From JBGRQB01 sp041725875 (GTDB lineage Bacteria > Bacteroidota > Ignavibacteria > Ignavibacteriales > Melioribacteraceae): a stretch of 55,111 nt of DNA. Under the pieces are notes generated by a model. It did not search any database and had not been told where the DNA came from. It was given only the letters and a program-made list of their open reading frames with translations. Position numbers and translations under genes: made by a program. Location: assembly GCA_041725875.1 (NCBI GenBank), contig JBGRQB010000010.1, positions 1 to 55,111 of the forward strand. Direction: 5' to 3'. Within the stretch, counting starts at the first letter, position 1, and every line of letters starts with the position of its first letter. Shown here in pieces: positions 8,585-18,285 of the stretch.

Positions 8585-11500
8585 CTACTTATTTGTTGTA
8601 GTTGTCTGGTAAAATTCCTGAGTTACAGGAAGTGTAATTTTAAACCGGGTGAATTTTCCCAATTCCGATTTACAAGTAAATCTGCCGTTATGTTCACTTA
8701 TTATACTGTGACTTATTGAAAGTCCCAGTCCGGTACCTTGTTCTTTTGTTTTGGTAGTAAAAAACGGATCGAAAATTTTATTAACCTGTTCTGATTTAAT
8801 ACCGGTTCCGTTATCTTCGAAAGTAATTTGAACAAAGTTTATTTGATTTATAACAAGATTTTTACAAGTTATATTGATTCTTTTTTCATCAGAGTCTTCG
8901 CCGAATTTTCTGTTTAAAGCATCACGGGAGTTTGTGAGCAGATTAATAAAAACCTGCTGGATCTGCTGACTCCTGCACGAAACTTCAAGAAGTTTGTTAT
9001 CGCATTTAACATCAATCTGAATATTGTTTTTTCTTAATGCAGCCCCGACTAACACAAGCGAAGATTTAACAATATCCTGAATATCTGCAAATTCATAAAT
9101 TTCTTTTTCCTGTCGTGCAAACGCCAGAAGGTTTTTTACAATTTTTGCAACTCTGTCACCTTCATCAATAATTCCCTGTGAAAAGGATTTTAGTTTTTCA
9201 TTATCTGTTCTGCGATTAATTAGTTCGGCGTAATTTATCATTCCCATTAGCGGACTATTAATTTCGTGAGCAACACCACTTGCAAGCATTCCTATTGCTT
9301 CCAATTTTTGCTGCTGACGCATAGTTGCTTCCAGTTCGTGGCGGTGTTGTTCGAGTCGTTTCTTTTCAGTGATATCCATAACAACGGCAAGCAATTCTTC
9401 TATCTCACCATGTTGTATAAGCTGAACGGAAATTTCAACAGGATATACTGATTTATCTTTTCGAATATGAATTCCTTCAAAGGTAACTTTTTTTGCCTGC
9501 TTAGTAATAACAGAGTTTATATATTCAAACTCTTCGGAATCGTCAGTGTATTTGAAAATATTAGTTGGCCCCATCTGACTGAATTCTTCAAAAGAATAAC
9601 CAAGATTGGTTACCGCAACATTGTTTACATAAGAAAACATATATGAGCTTATGTCAATTATGTAGACTTCATTAAGCATATTAAATAAAACTTCTTGGAG
9701 ATGTTTTTGTTCTTCTTCAAACTGTTTGCGCTGAATGGCAAGCGAAAATATTTTTGCAATTTGGGTGATTTTTAAAATATCGTCTTTGTTATAATCACCG
9801 GGTTTATTTCCGAGGTAAATTTGTCCTATTAATCTTCCGCCGATTGAGCAGGGGACACTCATAAAATTTTTCAGTTTTATATCATCCAGAAAAATGTTTT
9901 CAGTCTCAAAAACTTTCTGCACATCATTTACAAAAAATGTTTTTTTCTCATTTGCATTTTTTCCGCGAAGTGTAAGAAGTTTTTCATTTTCATAAATAAA
10001 GAAAAATAACTTTTCTCCGGTTTTGTAGATATCCAGATCTTCTAAAATCTGTTCGGTTGAAGCATAAATAACATTTGCAAGAGATTTTGGGTTAGTGACG
10101 GAAATAAAACCTTCTTCGCTCTGAGTTAATTCTTGAACTGTTTTAAGTACAAATGAACAGATCTCTTCGGTTGTAATTTTTGCGGTTGTAATTTTATTGG
10201 AGATTCGCGCAATTGCTTTATTTATTTCGAGTTCAAGTTTAAGTTTTTTTTCTGTTTGTCGTGCTTCTGAAATATCGGAAATAAACGCTGTGAAAGTCTG
10301 GAGTGCATTGTCATTATCGAAAAAAGTTTTTGTTATAACTTCCACTGGTTTTACACTGCTTTCGGTAATAAAATCAGTTGTAAAAGTTGTTGCTTCCAAT
10401 GTTTCAGATGATGTGCTGAATTGATTTTTCAAATCAGGAAAAAATTCTTCCGCAAAGTTTCCAAGATTTTTCAGAGTTTGTTCCGGCAGTCCGGTAAACT
10501 TGGCAAAAGCATCGTTGAAACTTTTTATTTGTCCGTCTTTTGTAAAACTTACAATCCCGACCGGATTATGGTTTACGGAAGTATCGGTAAAATCTTTTTG
10601 CTGCGGTAATTTATTTATCTGGTTGTTTTCAAGCGGATTAGTTATTGCAATGGAACCTTTGTAATTTCCCGAACTATCTGTAAGTGTATGATCTTCCAGA
10701 TTTGTATAAACCGGATGCCCGTCTTTATGAACGAACCGAAAGTTTTGCAGTTTGGAATGAATTTCTGAATGAGAAGAAGTATTATTTTCCAGCAAAGGTT
10801 TTTCATTTTCGCCGATAAATGAGAATAGATCTTTCCCGATAATTTCATCAACTTTATAGCCAAGCATATTAGCCATACTCGGGTTAACCATTGTTGTATT
10901 ATGGTTTTCATCTATTACCCAGATTCCTTCGTGGGTATATTCGAAAATCTGGTTATATTGATTCTCTTTTTCAATCAGAGTATTTCTGATGTTGATCAGC
11001 TGTGAAACATCTTTGCAAAAGACTAAAAATTTATTTTCATCTTCAAAATACTTTATGCTGAAATCGAAATATTTTTTCTGATCATCTTTTGAGAAAAAAT
11101 CTGCTCTGAAAGATTGCTTTTCATTTTTCTCACGTGCGTTTATCAGACTTTCCTGATAATCTCCCAGAAATTCTTCCGGCATCAGCGACGAAAAATTTTT
11201 TAACAGCAGGTCACCCGGTTTTAATCCCAGTTCCGATGTAAATGATCTGTTGGCAAATAAAATGCTTCCTTCTGCTGAAAGCTGTGCAACAAGATAATCT
11301 GCTTTTTGAGTTAAGCAGTAACCGGAATTTTGTTTCTCAAGATTGTCAGGAAAAGCTTTGTTAAGTTGCTGCTCTATTTCACTTTTAGAAAGTTCCTGTT
11401 CATTTATCAAAAATATTTCTTTATCAAATTTGTAGCTGACAGAATTGTTGATCAGAACGGCAACCTGATTTTTTACAGTTAACCAGGAAAGCAGTTTTTT

Positions 11501-11692
11501 TATTGTTTCGGGATTATTTGTAGTTGTAAAATCGATAAACACACAGTTGGAATCGAATTTATTAAGACAGGTATCAAGAGTTTTTTGCAGTTCTACAAAA
11601 TAGAGTACGAAATTTTCACTTAGCCAGCTGAATTTACCCGGATTTTCTGTAATAAGAATAATTTCTTTCATTGCCATCCCATTTTTGAACAT
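8585..11692 (-). CDS. Multi-PAS/GAF sensor histidine kinase
   Basis: A large soluble kinase of up to 1035 aa. The first 110 residues look like a receiver fold without the acidic pair and the conserved lysine, so probably a pseudo-receiver. Next come PAS domains at about 115-230, 240-350 and 365-480, a GAF domain (about 485-650) and another PAS (about 655-775). The kinase core has LASGVAHEINSPLMG with H809, NLLTNSRDAL, DNGTGI and GTGLGLSI. Start choice is uncertain: the ATG at 11692 has no clear ribosome site, while an in-frame ATG at 11671 begins MKEIILIT and has a weak GGGATGG ahead. It is 88 bp upstream of the hybrid kinase and probably heads the same transcript. The signal is unknown. Confidence 0.9.
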   Translation of the reverse strand: MFKNGMAMKEIILITENPGKFSWLSENFVLYFVELQKTLDTCLNKFDSNCVFIDFTTTNNPETIKKLLSWLTVKNQVAVLINNSVSYKFDKEIFLINEQELSKSEIEQQLNKAFPDNLEKQNSGYCLTQKADYLVAQLSAEGSILFANRSFTSELGLKPGDLLLKNFSSLMPEEFLGDYQESLINAREKNEKQSFRADFFSKDDQKKYFDFSIKYFEDENKFLVFCKDVSQLINIRNTLIEKENQYNQIFEYTHEGIWVIDENHNTTMVNPSMANMLGYKVDEIIGKDLFSFIGENEKPLLENNTSSHSEIHSKLQNFRFVHKDGHPVYTNLEDHTLTDSSGNYKGSIAITNPLENNQINKLPQQKDFTDTSVNHNPVGIVSFTKDGQIKSFNDAFAKFTGLPEQTLKNLGNFAEEFFPDLKNQFSTSSETLEATTFTTDFITESSVKPVEVITKTFFDNDNALQTFTAFISDISEARQTEKKLKLELEINKAIARISNKITTAKITTEEICSFVLKTVQELTQSEEGFISVTNPKSLANVIYASTEQILEDLDIYKTGEKLFFFIYENEKLLTLRGKNANEKKTFFVNDVQKVFETENIFLDDIKLKNFMSVPCSIGGRLIGQIYLGNKPGDYNKDDILKITQIAKIFSLAIQRKQFEEEQKHLQEVLFNMLNEVYIIDISSYMFSYVNNVAVTNLGYSFEEFSQMGPTNIFKYTDDSEEFEYINSVITKQAKKVTFEGIHIRKDKSVYPVEISVQLIQHGEIEELLAVVMDITEKKRLEQHRHELEATMRQQQKLEAIGMLASGVAHEINSPLMGMINYAELINRRTDNEKLKSFSQGIIDEGDRVAKIVKNLLAFARQEKEIYEFADIQDIVKSSLVLVGAALRKNNIQIDVKCDNKLLEVSCRSQQIQQVFINLLTNSRDALNRKFGEDSDEKRINITCKNLVINQINFVQITFEDNGTGIKSEQVNKIFDPFFTTKTKEQGTGLGLSISHSIISEHNGRFTCKSELGKFTRFKITLPVTQEFYQTTTTNK

Positions 11693-11774
11693 ATTATCGT
11701 CTGTTTTAACTGATTGTTAATGATAATCAGTTTGTAAATAGAGAGATTTTATATCTTCAAAAAGAGGTGAGGTT

Positions 11775-13124
11775 TTAAGCTTTTTCAGACAATAATTTAT
11801 TTATTTCCGGTATTATCATCCCAAATGTGATAACGGAGGCTAAAAAATCGGAAAGAGGAAAGGCGTATAAAATTCCTTCAAAATTAAAAAAACGGGGAAG
11901 AATAAGAACCATTGGAATAAATAGTAAAATCTGACGTAAAACAGCCAGAAATATTGATGGTTTTGCTTTTCCTATCGCTTGAAAATATGCGGTTCCAATT
12001 ACTTGAAAACCAACAAGCGGGAGCATAATAATTGCAACTTTTATACATTTTGTTGTCAGTTCAACTAACTCGGGATCATCAGTAAACATTTGTGCAATAA
12101 AAGTAGGGAAAAGGAAAATTAATCCGGTGCAGAGTGATCCAAAACCAATTGCAGCAATTGTGGAAGATTTTATTGCATCTTTAACACGGTTGTAGCTTTT
12201 TGCCCCGAAATTATATCCGGTTATTGGCATAAAGCCTTGAGCCAGACCAAACATAGGCATAAAAGCAACCATTAATATTCTGTAAATTATTCCAAAAGCA
12301 GCAACCGCAAGTTCGCTGTGATAAACAATTAAAGAGTTGTTAAGCACGGCCGCAACAATGCTTGAGGCTCCATGACGAATAAAAGAAGAAGAGCCGATGG
12401 CAATTATCTCTTTAACTATGGAATAATTGAATTTGAAATATTTAAATCTGATTTTTAACGTGCTTTTTCCGCTTCCGAAGTAGTAAATAAAAAAGATAAA
12501 AGCGATAACCTGTGCAAAAACAGAAGCAAGCGCCGCACCTTTTACGCCCCATCCGAATGAGAAAATAAAAATCGGATCTAAAATTAAATTTATAAGCGCA
12601 GATATCAGCATTGGAATCATTGCATATTTTGAATTTCCTTCGGCTCTGATAACATTGTTCAGCGCCATTGCAATATTCAGAAAAAACAATCCTGGCAGTA
12701 AAATGAAAAAGTATTCGTGAGCGTAAGCAAATATTTCCCCTTTTGCGCCAAATATGATTAAAATTTCGTCAATCAATAAATAACTGAAACCCATTCCGAG
12801 AGCACTCAGAATTATTATCAGCATTATAATATTTCCAAGTGTGAGATTCGATTTTTCAAGTTCTCCGGATCCGAGCGAACGTGAAATTATTGATGATCCG
12901 CCCACGCCTATTGTTTGTCCGAAAGTAGTAATTAACATCTGAATAGGAAAAACAACCGATACACCGGCAATAGCCATTGAGCCGGCTCCCAGACCAATAA
13001 AAATTGTATCTGCAATACTGTAGAGTGCCATAACCAGCATTCCGATAATGGCAGGAAGTGAGAGTTTAAAAAGCAGTATATTTATGTTTTCTTCGCCAAG
13101 TCGACGGGTTTTATCGGTTTTCAT
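11775..13124 (-). CDS. MATE family multidrug/Na+ exporter
   Basis: An inner-membrane antiporter of 449 aa with about 12 hydrophobic helices in two six-helix halves, typical of MATE proteins. Family features seen are LSLPAIIGMLV near the start, IADTIFIG in helix 2, GQTIGVGGSSIISRSLG, and the mirrored GLAQGFMPITGYNFGA in the second half. MATE proteins expel cationic compounds in exchange for Na+ or H+; the substrate cannot be told from sequence. The start overlaps the RlpA gene stop by 4 bases (ATGA), so both are translated from one mRNA. This branch resembles the Clostridium/Bacteroidota MepA/DinF-like proteins. Confidence 0.93.
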   Translation of the reverse strand: MKTDKTRRLGEENINILLFKLSLPAIIGMLVMALYSIADTIFIGLGAGSMAIAGVSVVFPIQMLITTFGQTIGVGGSSIISRSLGSGELEKSNLTLGNIIMLIIILSALGMGFSYLLIDEILIIFGAKGEIFAYAHEYFFILLPGLFFLNIAMALNNVIRAEGNSKYAMIPMLISALINLILDPIFIFSFGWGVKGAALASVFAQVIAFIFFIYYFGSGKSTLKIRFKYFKFNYSIVKEIIAIGSSSFIRHGASSIVAAVLNNSLIVYHSELAVAAFGIIYRILMVAFMPMFGLAQGFMPITGYNFGAKSYNRVKDAIKSSTIAAIGFGSLCTGLIFLFPTFIAQMFTDDPELVELTTKCIKVAIIMLPLVGFQVIGTAYFQAIGKAKPSIFLAVLRQILLFIPMVLILPRFFNFEGILYAFPLSDFLASVITFGMIIPEINKLLSEKA

Positions 13125-13591
13125 TCATTTTCCTTAACTTTTCCCCAGCGCAGAATTTCAAGTCGCACCTTTACAACACCATCTTCAACCATTTCCAGGG
13201 CTTTTGCTGTTCCTAAAGATAAATCAATAAGTCGTTCCGGGTGTTTGGGCATTCGGTCGTTAATTCGGACAATCACATTTTTTTGATTTTCCAAATTAAT
13301 AATTCTTACAATTGTGTCAAAGGGAAAATAGGGGTGAGCAGCGGTTAGTTCGTACATATTATATGTCTCACCATTGGAGGTGGTGCGTCCATGGTATTTA
13401 TGTGCATAAAATGATGCTAAACCTTCAAACGATTTTAACACTTCATTCTTTGAAAATCTGTTATATCGTTTTTCCGGTCCGGGAATATTCCTGATATAAT
13501 CTCCGTTAATCTGTGATGAAAATCTTGCTGAAGAACCGCAGCCGGTGCAGATTAAAAGAATCATAAAAAAAATTATCTTTTTTTGTAACAT
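13121..13591 (-). CDS. rlpA: RlpA-like septal ring lipoprotein
   Basis: A lipoprotein of 156 aa with a double-psi beta-barrel. I chose ATG 13591 because it gives a short signal peptide with lipobox ICTGC; the open frame runs upstream to 13663 but that would put 24 odd residues before it. The barrel contains GLASFYAHKYHGRTTSNGE, LTAAHPYFPF, VRINDRMP and RLIDLS, which match RlpA. RlpA proteins cut naked glycan strands or act at the division septum; no SPOR domain is present here, so it is the short form. It is co-transcribed with the MATE gene and divergent from the M16 operon. Confidence 0.88.
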   Translation of the reverse strand: MLQKKIIFFMILLICTGCGSSARFSSQINGDYIRNIPGPEKRYNRFSKNEVLKSFEGLASFYAHKYHGRTTSNGETYNMYELTAAHPYFPFDTIVRIINLENQKNVIVRINDRMPKHPERLIDLSLGTAKALEMVEDGVVKVRLEILRWGKVKENE

Positions 13592-13725
13592 TAAACTTTT
13601 TACCACGACATATGAATTGTTGATTAAACTTTTTCTGTAATAATATAAAAAGTAATTACACAAATATCATTCTGGGTATTAAACAATTTAATATAAACTA
13701 ACAATCAATTTAATAAGGATTTATT

Positions 13726-15132
13726 ATGAAAAAGAAACTAACCGTAATTCCATTGTTCTTTTTCTTCCTGATAATTTCTTTTGCTCAGGAAAAAAAGATT
13801 GATTTCGTTGAATATGATCTGGATAACGGAATGCACGTGATTTTACATCAGGATAATTCAACTCCTATAGTTGCAGTATCTATTATGTATCACGTTGGTG
13901 CAAAAAATGAACAGCCAAATAAAACGGGTTTTGCTCATTTTTTCGAACATTTAATGTTTGAAGGATCTCCTAATATAGAAAGAGGCGAATTTTTTAAAAT
14001 AGTTCAGAGTAACGGCGGTATATTAAATGCAAATACAGATTTTGACAGAACTTACTACTTTGAGGTAATGCCTTCTAATAAATTCGAATTGGGATTATGG
14101 CTTGAATCTGAAAGAATGCTTCAGTTAAAAATTGACAGTATTGGTGTTGAAACTCAGAGAGGCGTTGTTATTGAAGAAAAAAGACAATCTTATGATAACA
14201 GACCTTATGGCTCAATTCTTAGCGAAACTTTTTCACACGCATATAAAAAACATCCTTACAGATGGATCACAATTGGTGACATCGAACATATAAAAAGTGC
14301 AACTTTAGAAGAATTTAAAGCTTTCCACGATATGTATTATGTACCAAACAACGCTGTTTTATCAATTGCAGGCGATATCGATCTTGATGAAGCAAAAGAA
14401 TTAATTGAAAAATATTTTGGTGAAATTCCAAGAGGAACAAAACCAATCTACAGACCAAATGCAAACAGAGTTGCCAGAAGATTTGAAGGCAAAAAAGTAT
14501 TTCAGAAAGAAGAAATTAACACTCCTGATATAGTTGAACCTGCTCAGACTGAAGAAGTCAGAAACGAAGTTTATGATAACATTCAGCTTCCTGCCGTAAT
14601 TATGGCTTATCATATTCCTGAAAGAGAGCACGAAGATTATTATGCAATTCAGATGCTTTCAACTTTATTATCAGGCGGACAAAGTTCAAGAATGAACAAA
14701 GCAATTGTTGATGAACAGCAAAAAGCAATTTTTGCAGGATCATTCCCGCTTGCATTGGAAGATCCGGGTTTATTATTGAGTTTTGCAATTGTTAATATGG
14801 GTGTTGAAGCTTCAGATCTTGAAAACTCAATGAACACAGAAGTTGAAAAAGTTAAAAATGAACTTATCAGCGAAAAAGAATTCCAAAAATTAAGAAATCA
14901 GATAGAAAACAATTTTGTAAGCAGCAACTCAACTGTTTCCGGTATTGCTCAAAGTCTTGCCACATACTATACTTATCAGGGAGATGCGAGTCTTATCAAT
15001 ACAGAACTTGATAAATATATGGAAGTAACAAAAGAAGATATTCAGAGAGTAGCAAAAAAATATTTTGCAAAGAAAAACAGAGTTGTTCTTCATTATTTGC
15101 CAAAAGCACAGCAGAAAAAAGAAGAAAAATAG
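13726..15132 (+). CDS. M16 zinc peptidase, catalytic subunit
   Basis: A secreted or periplasmic insulinase-family protease of 468 aa. It has a signal peptide (about 1-20, ending SFA). The inverted zinc motif HFFEH (H71, E74, H75) is followed by the downstream Glu in a VIEEKRQ segment. The second half is the inactive M16_C domain (LSTLLSGGQSSRMN). An AAGGA ribosome site precedes ATG. The next gene, 30 bp downstream, encodes an M16 protein without the zinc motif, and such pairs form active heterodimers that degrade peptides in the envelope. Codon use is regular, and the gene is likely well expressed. Confidence 0.95.
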   Translation: MKKKLTVIPLFFFFLIISFAQEKKIDFVEYDLDNGMHVILHQDNSTPIVAVSIMYHVGAKNEQPNKTGFAHFFEHLMFEGSPNIERGEFFKIVQSNGGILNANTDFDRTYYFEVMPSNKFELGLWLESERMLQLKIDSIGVETQRGVVIEEKRQSYDNRPYGSILSETFSHAYKKHPYRWITIGDIEHIKSATLEEFKAFHDMYYVPNNAVLSIAGDIDLDEAKELIEKYFGEIPRGTKPIYRPNANRVARRFEGKKVFQKEEINTPDIVEPAQTEEVRNEVYDNIQLPAVIMAYHIPEREHEDYYAIQMLSTLLSGGQSSRMNKAIVDEQQKAIFAGSFPLALEDPGLLLSFAIVNMGVEASDLENSMNTEVEKVKNELISEKEFQKLRNQIENNFVSSNSTVSGIAQSLATYYTYQGDASLINTELDKYMEVTKEDIQRVAKKYFAKKNRVVLHYLPKAQQKKEEK

Positions 15133-15162
15133 TAGTGATTTAATTTAATTTTGGAGAAAAAA

Positions 15163-17238
15163 ATGAAAAATAGATTTTTAGTAACAATCTTAATTCTGTT
15201 GATTGCAACACCTGTTTTTGGTCAGCTCGACAGAAATATCAGACCCGCAGGAAAGGCTGCGCCTGAAATAAAAATAAATGAGTATGAATCATTCCAGCTT
15301 GAAAACGGATTAAAAGTATTTGTAATTGAAAGTAAAAAAACTCCAAGAGTTACTTTCAGAATGGTTTTTGATTACGATCCTATTTTTGAAGGTGATATGG
15401 CCGGATATACATCAATTACAGGCGATCTTCTTAGAAGAGGAACTAAAACAAGAACCAAAGCTCAGCTTGACGAAGAAGTAGATTTTATTGGTGCAAGTCT
15501 CGGAACAAGCTCAAGCGCTGTTACAGCAAGTGCATTAAGCAAATACACTGAAAAAATAGTTGAACTAATGGCAGATGTTGTTCTTAATGCAGATTTCAAA
15601 CAGGAAGAACTTGATAAATTGAAAAAACAGACTATTTCCGGTTTGGCAACAGAAAAAGATGATCCTTCCGCAATTAGCAGAAAAATGTCAAATTTAATTA
15701 TGTACGGAGCAAAACATCCTTATGGTGAATTTGCAACTCCAAAATCTGTTGAAAGCATAACTTTAGAAAAATGTAAAGAATTCTACAATACCTTTTATGC
15801 TCCAAATATTGCTTACTTGGCAGTAGTTGGTGATATCTCAACTGACGATGCAAAAGATCTTGTAGAAAAATATTTTGGCAGCTGGAAAAAAAGTGAAGTT
15901 CCTGCGTTTAAATATAAAAGAGCAAAAGCTCCTTTAATAAGAAAAGTAAGTCTTATCGATCGTCCTTCTGCTGTTCAGTCAGTAGTTGCAGTTACTTACC
16001 CTGTTAAATTAAAAATGAATGATAAAGATTACATTGCGGCCCGCGTTGTTAATCAGATTTTAGGCGGTTCAGGAACAGCAAGATTATTTATGAACCTTAG
16101 AGAAGATAAAGCATATACTTATGGTGCTTATTCAAACTTAAGTGCAGATGAACTTGCCGGCAGCTTCAGAGCCAGTTGTCAGGTTAAAAATGTAGTTTCA
16201 GACAGTTCAGTTACTGAAATTTTATATGAAATGAAAAAAATGCGTGATGAAAAAGTTACAGCCGAAGAATTACAGAACACTAAAAACTTTATGGCCGGAA
16301 CTTTTGCAATGTCACTTGAACGTCCGCAGACAATAGCATCATTTGCATTAAATATTGCAATCAACAAATTACCAAAAGATTATTACAACAATTATGTAAA
16401 AAATCTTAACGCTTTAACTCTTGAAGATATTCAGAGAGTAGCTAAAAAATATATCAAACCTGCAAAGGCTCACGTAGTTCTTGTTGGTAACGGCGATGAA
16501 ATTGGTGAGTCGTTGAAAAAATTCAGTCCGAGCGGAAAAGTAGCATGGTTCGATCTTGAAGGTAAAAAATTCGATCCTTCTGCAAAAGCAATTCCTGAAG
16601 GATTAACAGCTATTGATGTATTAAACAAATCTCTTGAAGCAACAGGCGGAAAAGAAAACATCCTTAAATTGAACGATGTTAAGATGGTTCTTGAAGGAGA
16701 AGTTCAGGGAATGAAAATGACAATCACTACCTTGAAAAAAGCTCCTAATAAATTCAGAATGGATTTAAATGTTGGTCCGATGGTTCAAAAAACAATTTTC
16801 GACGGCGAAAAATGTGTAATGGAAGCAATGGGACAAAAAAGAAATGTTGAAGGCAGCGATCTTGAACAGTTGAAAGCACAAAATGACATTCACGCACAAC
16901 TTAATTTTGAAAAAAATGGAAATACCTATGAATTACAAGGTGTTGAAAAAGTTGAAGGAAGTGATGCTTATAAAATTAAAGTAACATTAAAAGATGGTAA
17001 ATCAAGCACTCAATATTATGATACTAAAAAAGGATTTTTAGTTAAAGCTGTAACAACTGCTAATACTCCTCAGGGAGAAGTAACCACAGCAGTTCTTATG
17101 AGTGATTATAAAAAAGTTGGCGATGTTTTCTTCCCGCATAAAATGTCAACTCAAATGGGACCAATGTCAGTAGAAATGAAATGTACTGCACTGGAAGTAA
17201 ACAAAGGTATTGAAGATTCAAACTTTGTAATCAAATAA
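15163..17238 (+). CDS. M16 peptidase-like inactive subunit with C-terminal LolA-like domain
   Basis: A protein of 691 aa. The ATG at 15163 follows GGAG at 15153-15156; an in-frame TTG at 15151 overlaps that ribosome site and is unlikely. A signal peptide ends near VFG. Residues about 40-450 form two M16 domains. The HxxEH motif is absent (the corresponding segment reads TSITGDLLRRGT), while the Arg/Tyr substrate-binding segment (SGTARLFMNLRED, YTYGAYS) is retained. This is the usual non-catalytic partner. From about 475 to the end there is an added beta-rich domain (LEATGGKENI, FRMDLNVG, YKIKVTLKDG, TQYYDTKKGFL) like the outer-membrane lipoprotein-sorting family. It may bind lipid or stabilise the protein. 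It forms an operon with the active subunit upstream and ends in a strong terminator. Confidence 0.92.
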   Translation: MKNRFLVTILILLIATPVFGQLDRNIRPAGKAAPEIKINEYESFQLENGLKVFVIESKKTPRVTFRMVFDYDPIFEGDMAGYTSITGDLLRRGTKTRTKAQLDEEVDFIGASLGTSSSAVTASALSKYTEKIVELMADVVLNADFKQEELDKLKKQTISGLATEKDDPSAISRKMSNLIMYGAKHPYGEFATPKSVESITLEKCKEFYNTFYAPNIAYLAVVGDISTDDAKDLVEKYFGSWKKSEVPAFKYKRAKAPLIRKVSLIDRPSAVQSVVAVTYPVKLKMNDKDYIAARVVNQILGGSGTARLFMNLREDKAYTYGAYSNLSADELAGSFRASCQVKNVVSDSSVTEILYEMKKMRDEKVTAEELQNTKNFMAGTFAMSLERPQTIASFALNIAINKLPKDYYNNYVKNLNALTLEDIQRVAKKYIKPAKAHVVLVGNGDEIGESLKKFSPSGKVAWFDLEGKKFDPSAKAIPEGLTAIDVLNKSLEATGGKENILKLNDVKMVLEGEVQGMKMTITTLKKAPNKFRMDLNVGPMVQKTIFDGEKCVMEAMGQKRNVEGSDLEQLKAQNDIHAQLNFEKNGNTYELQGVEKVEGSDAYKIKVTLKDGKSSTQYYDTKKGFLVKAVTTANTPQGEVTTAVLMSDYKKVGDVFFPHKMSTQMGPMSVEMKCTALEVNKGIEDSNFVIK

Positions 17239-17258
17239 ATTTGTTGATTTTTCTTTAC

Positions 17259-17290
17259 AAGCCTCTTCGGAATTTCCGGAGGGGCTTTTT
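17259..17290 (+). terminator. Intrinsic terminator of the M16 operon
   Basis: A GC-rich hairpin of about 13 bp with G-U pairs (17259-17272 with 17273-17286) followed directly by a run of T residues. It lies 20 bp after the stop codon of the inactive M16 gene. Confidence 0.88.
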
Positions 17291-17371
17291 TATTTTCCTT
17301 TTTTGGATTTTTCTAAATAAAACAGTTAAATTGTAAATGTTAATTGACTATCTGAGTTACGCGGCCCGAAA

Positions 17372-18085
17372 ATGTTAGCAAAAGAAGAAGTAACAAAAAT
17401 ATTATCTGCCCAGAAGCTGAAAAATGCTAATTTTATCTATTTTTTAGAAAATAATTTTTTTGTTAATGCCCACAAAATCGGGAATTCAATTTTTGCCCGC
17501 GCGCAGAGTGATCACATCTGGTTATATTTTAGTATTGATAAAGAAGAAGATTTTCCCAAATTACTCGATTTTTTAAAACAGGAAGATAAATATTTTGCAA
17601 CTCTTGAAGAATGGATGTTGCCATATCTGGAAAAAAAGGGGGATGTTGACTGGCAATTGAAAACATTTCAACATTATTTACCGGATGATGTAAATTTACC
17701 TATCCCTTGTGCAGAATTCAGAGATTTGCAGATAAGTGACGCAGAATATATTTATAATAATTCCGATTACAAAAATTTTCTCTCAATAGATTATATTCAG
17801 GAGCGAATTGAAAAAGGAATCAGTTCCGGGATGATTATTAACGATAATCTTGCTGCCTGGGCAATTACACAAGATGACGGCGCAATTGGTTTTCTGCATG
17901 TTTTGGATGAACACAGAAGAAACGGCTATGCTTATCAAATTATGCTTGATATGATTCACAAAGTAAGAATTGCCGGAAAAATTCCACTTACCTATGTTGA
18001 AGAAAACAATCTCAAATCTGTTAGTCTGATGGAAAAAATAGGCTTTCTGGAAGATAAACAGATGATCTGGCTAAAGCTGAAATAA
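17372..18085 (+). CDS. GNAT family N-acetyltransferase
   Basis: A cytoplasmic protein of 237 aa. The C-terminal 110 residues form a GNAT fold: GAIGFLHVLDEHRRNGYA is the beta4/acetyl-CoA pyrophosphate-binding loop, and NLKSVSLMEKIGF is the typical C-terminal motif. The N-terminal half, with acidic and aromatic residues, resembles the leading domain of glycine N-acyltransferase-like GNATs and may form the substrate site. The acceptor is unknown. It stands alone between the M16 terminator and the riboswitch leader. Confidence 0.82.
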   Translation: MLAKEEVTKILSAQKLKNANFIYFLENNFFVNAHKIGNSIFARAQSDHIWLYFSIDKEEDFPKLLDFLKQEDKYFATLEEWMLPYLEKKGDVDWQLKTFQHYLPDDVNLPIPCAEFRDLQISDAEYIYNNSDYKNFLSIDYIQERIEKGISSGMIINDNLAAWAITQDDGAIGFLHVLDEHRRNGYAYQIMLDMIHKVRIAGKIPLTYVEENNLKSVSLMEKIGFLEDKQMIWLKLK

Positions 18086-18235
18086 TTTAATTCCTATAAA
18101 AAAACAGTGAAAAATTTCACTAACCCCGCAAACTTATATTTTAAGTTTCAAGCAAAAAAAAACATTTTAAATTATGCGAAAACAAAGCATAAAGTTAATA
18201 AATTATCTTAATATCAAACTATCGCTTAATTTAAT
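18086..18235. other. AT-rich intergenic stretch before the B12-regulated promoter
   Basis: No gene is seen. A short palindrome (18106-18121) has seven A residues on its left, which would read as a minus-strand terminator, but there is no minus-strand gene to end. The rest is A/T-rich. Confidence 0.4.
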
Positions 18236-18264
18236 TTGCTTCTTTAAACCCAAATTTATATTAT
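18236..18264 (+). promoter_or_regulatory. Sigma70-type promoter for the nrdDG leader
   Basis: TTGCTT (18236-18241) and TATTAT (18259-18264) are separated by exactly 17 bp. Transcription would begin near 18271, just before the first riboswitch helix at 18286. It is a candidate by spacing and position, not proven. Confidence 0.5.
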
Positions 18265-18285
18265 CATTTTCAGAATTTGAAATTA

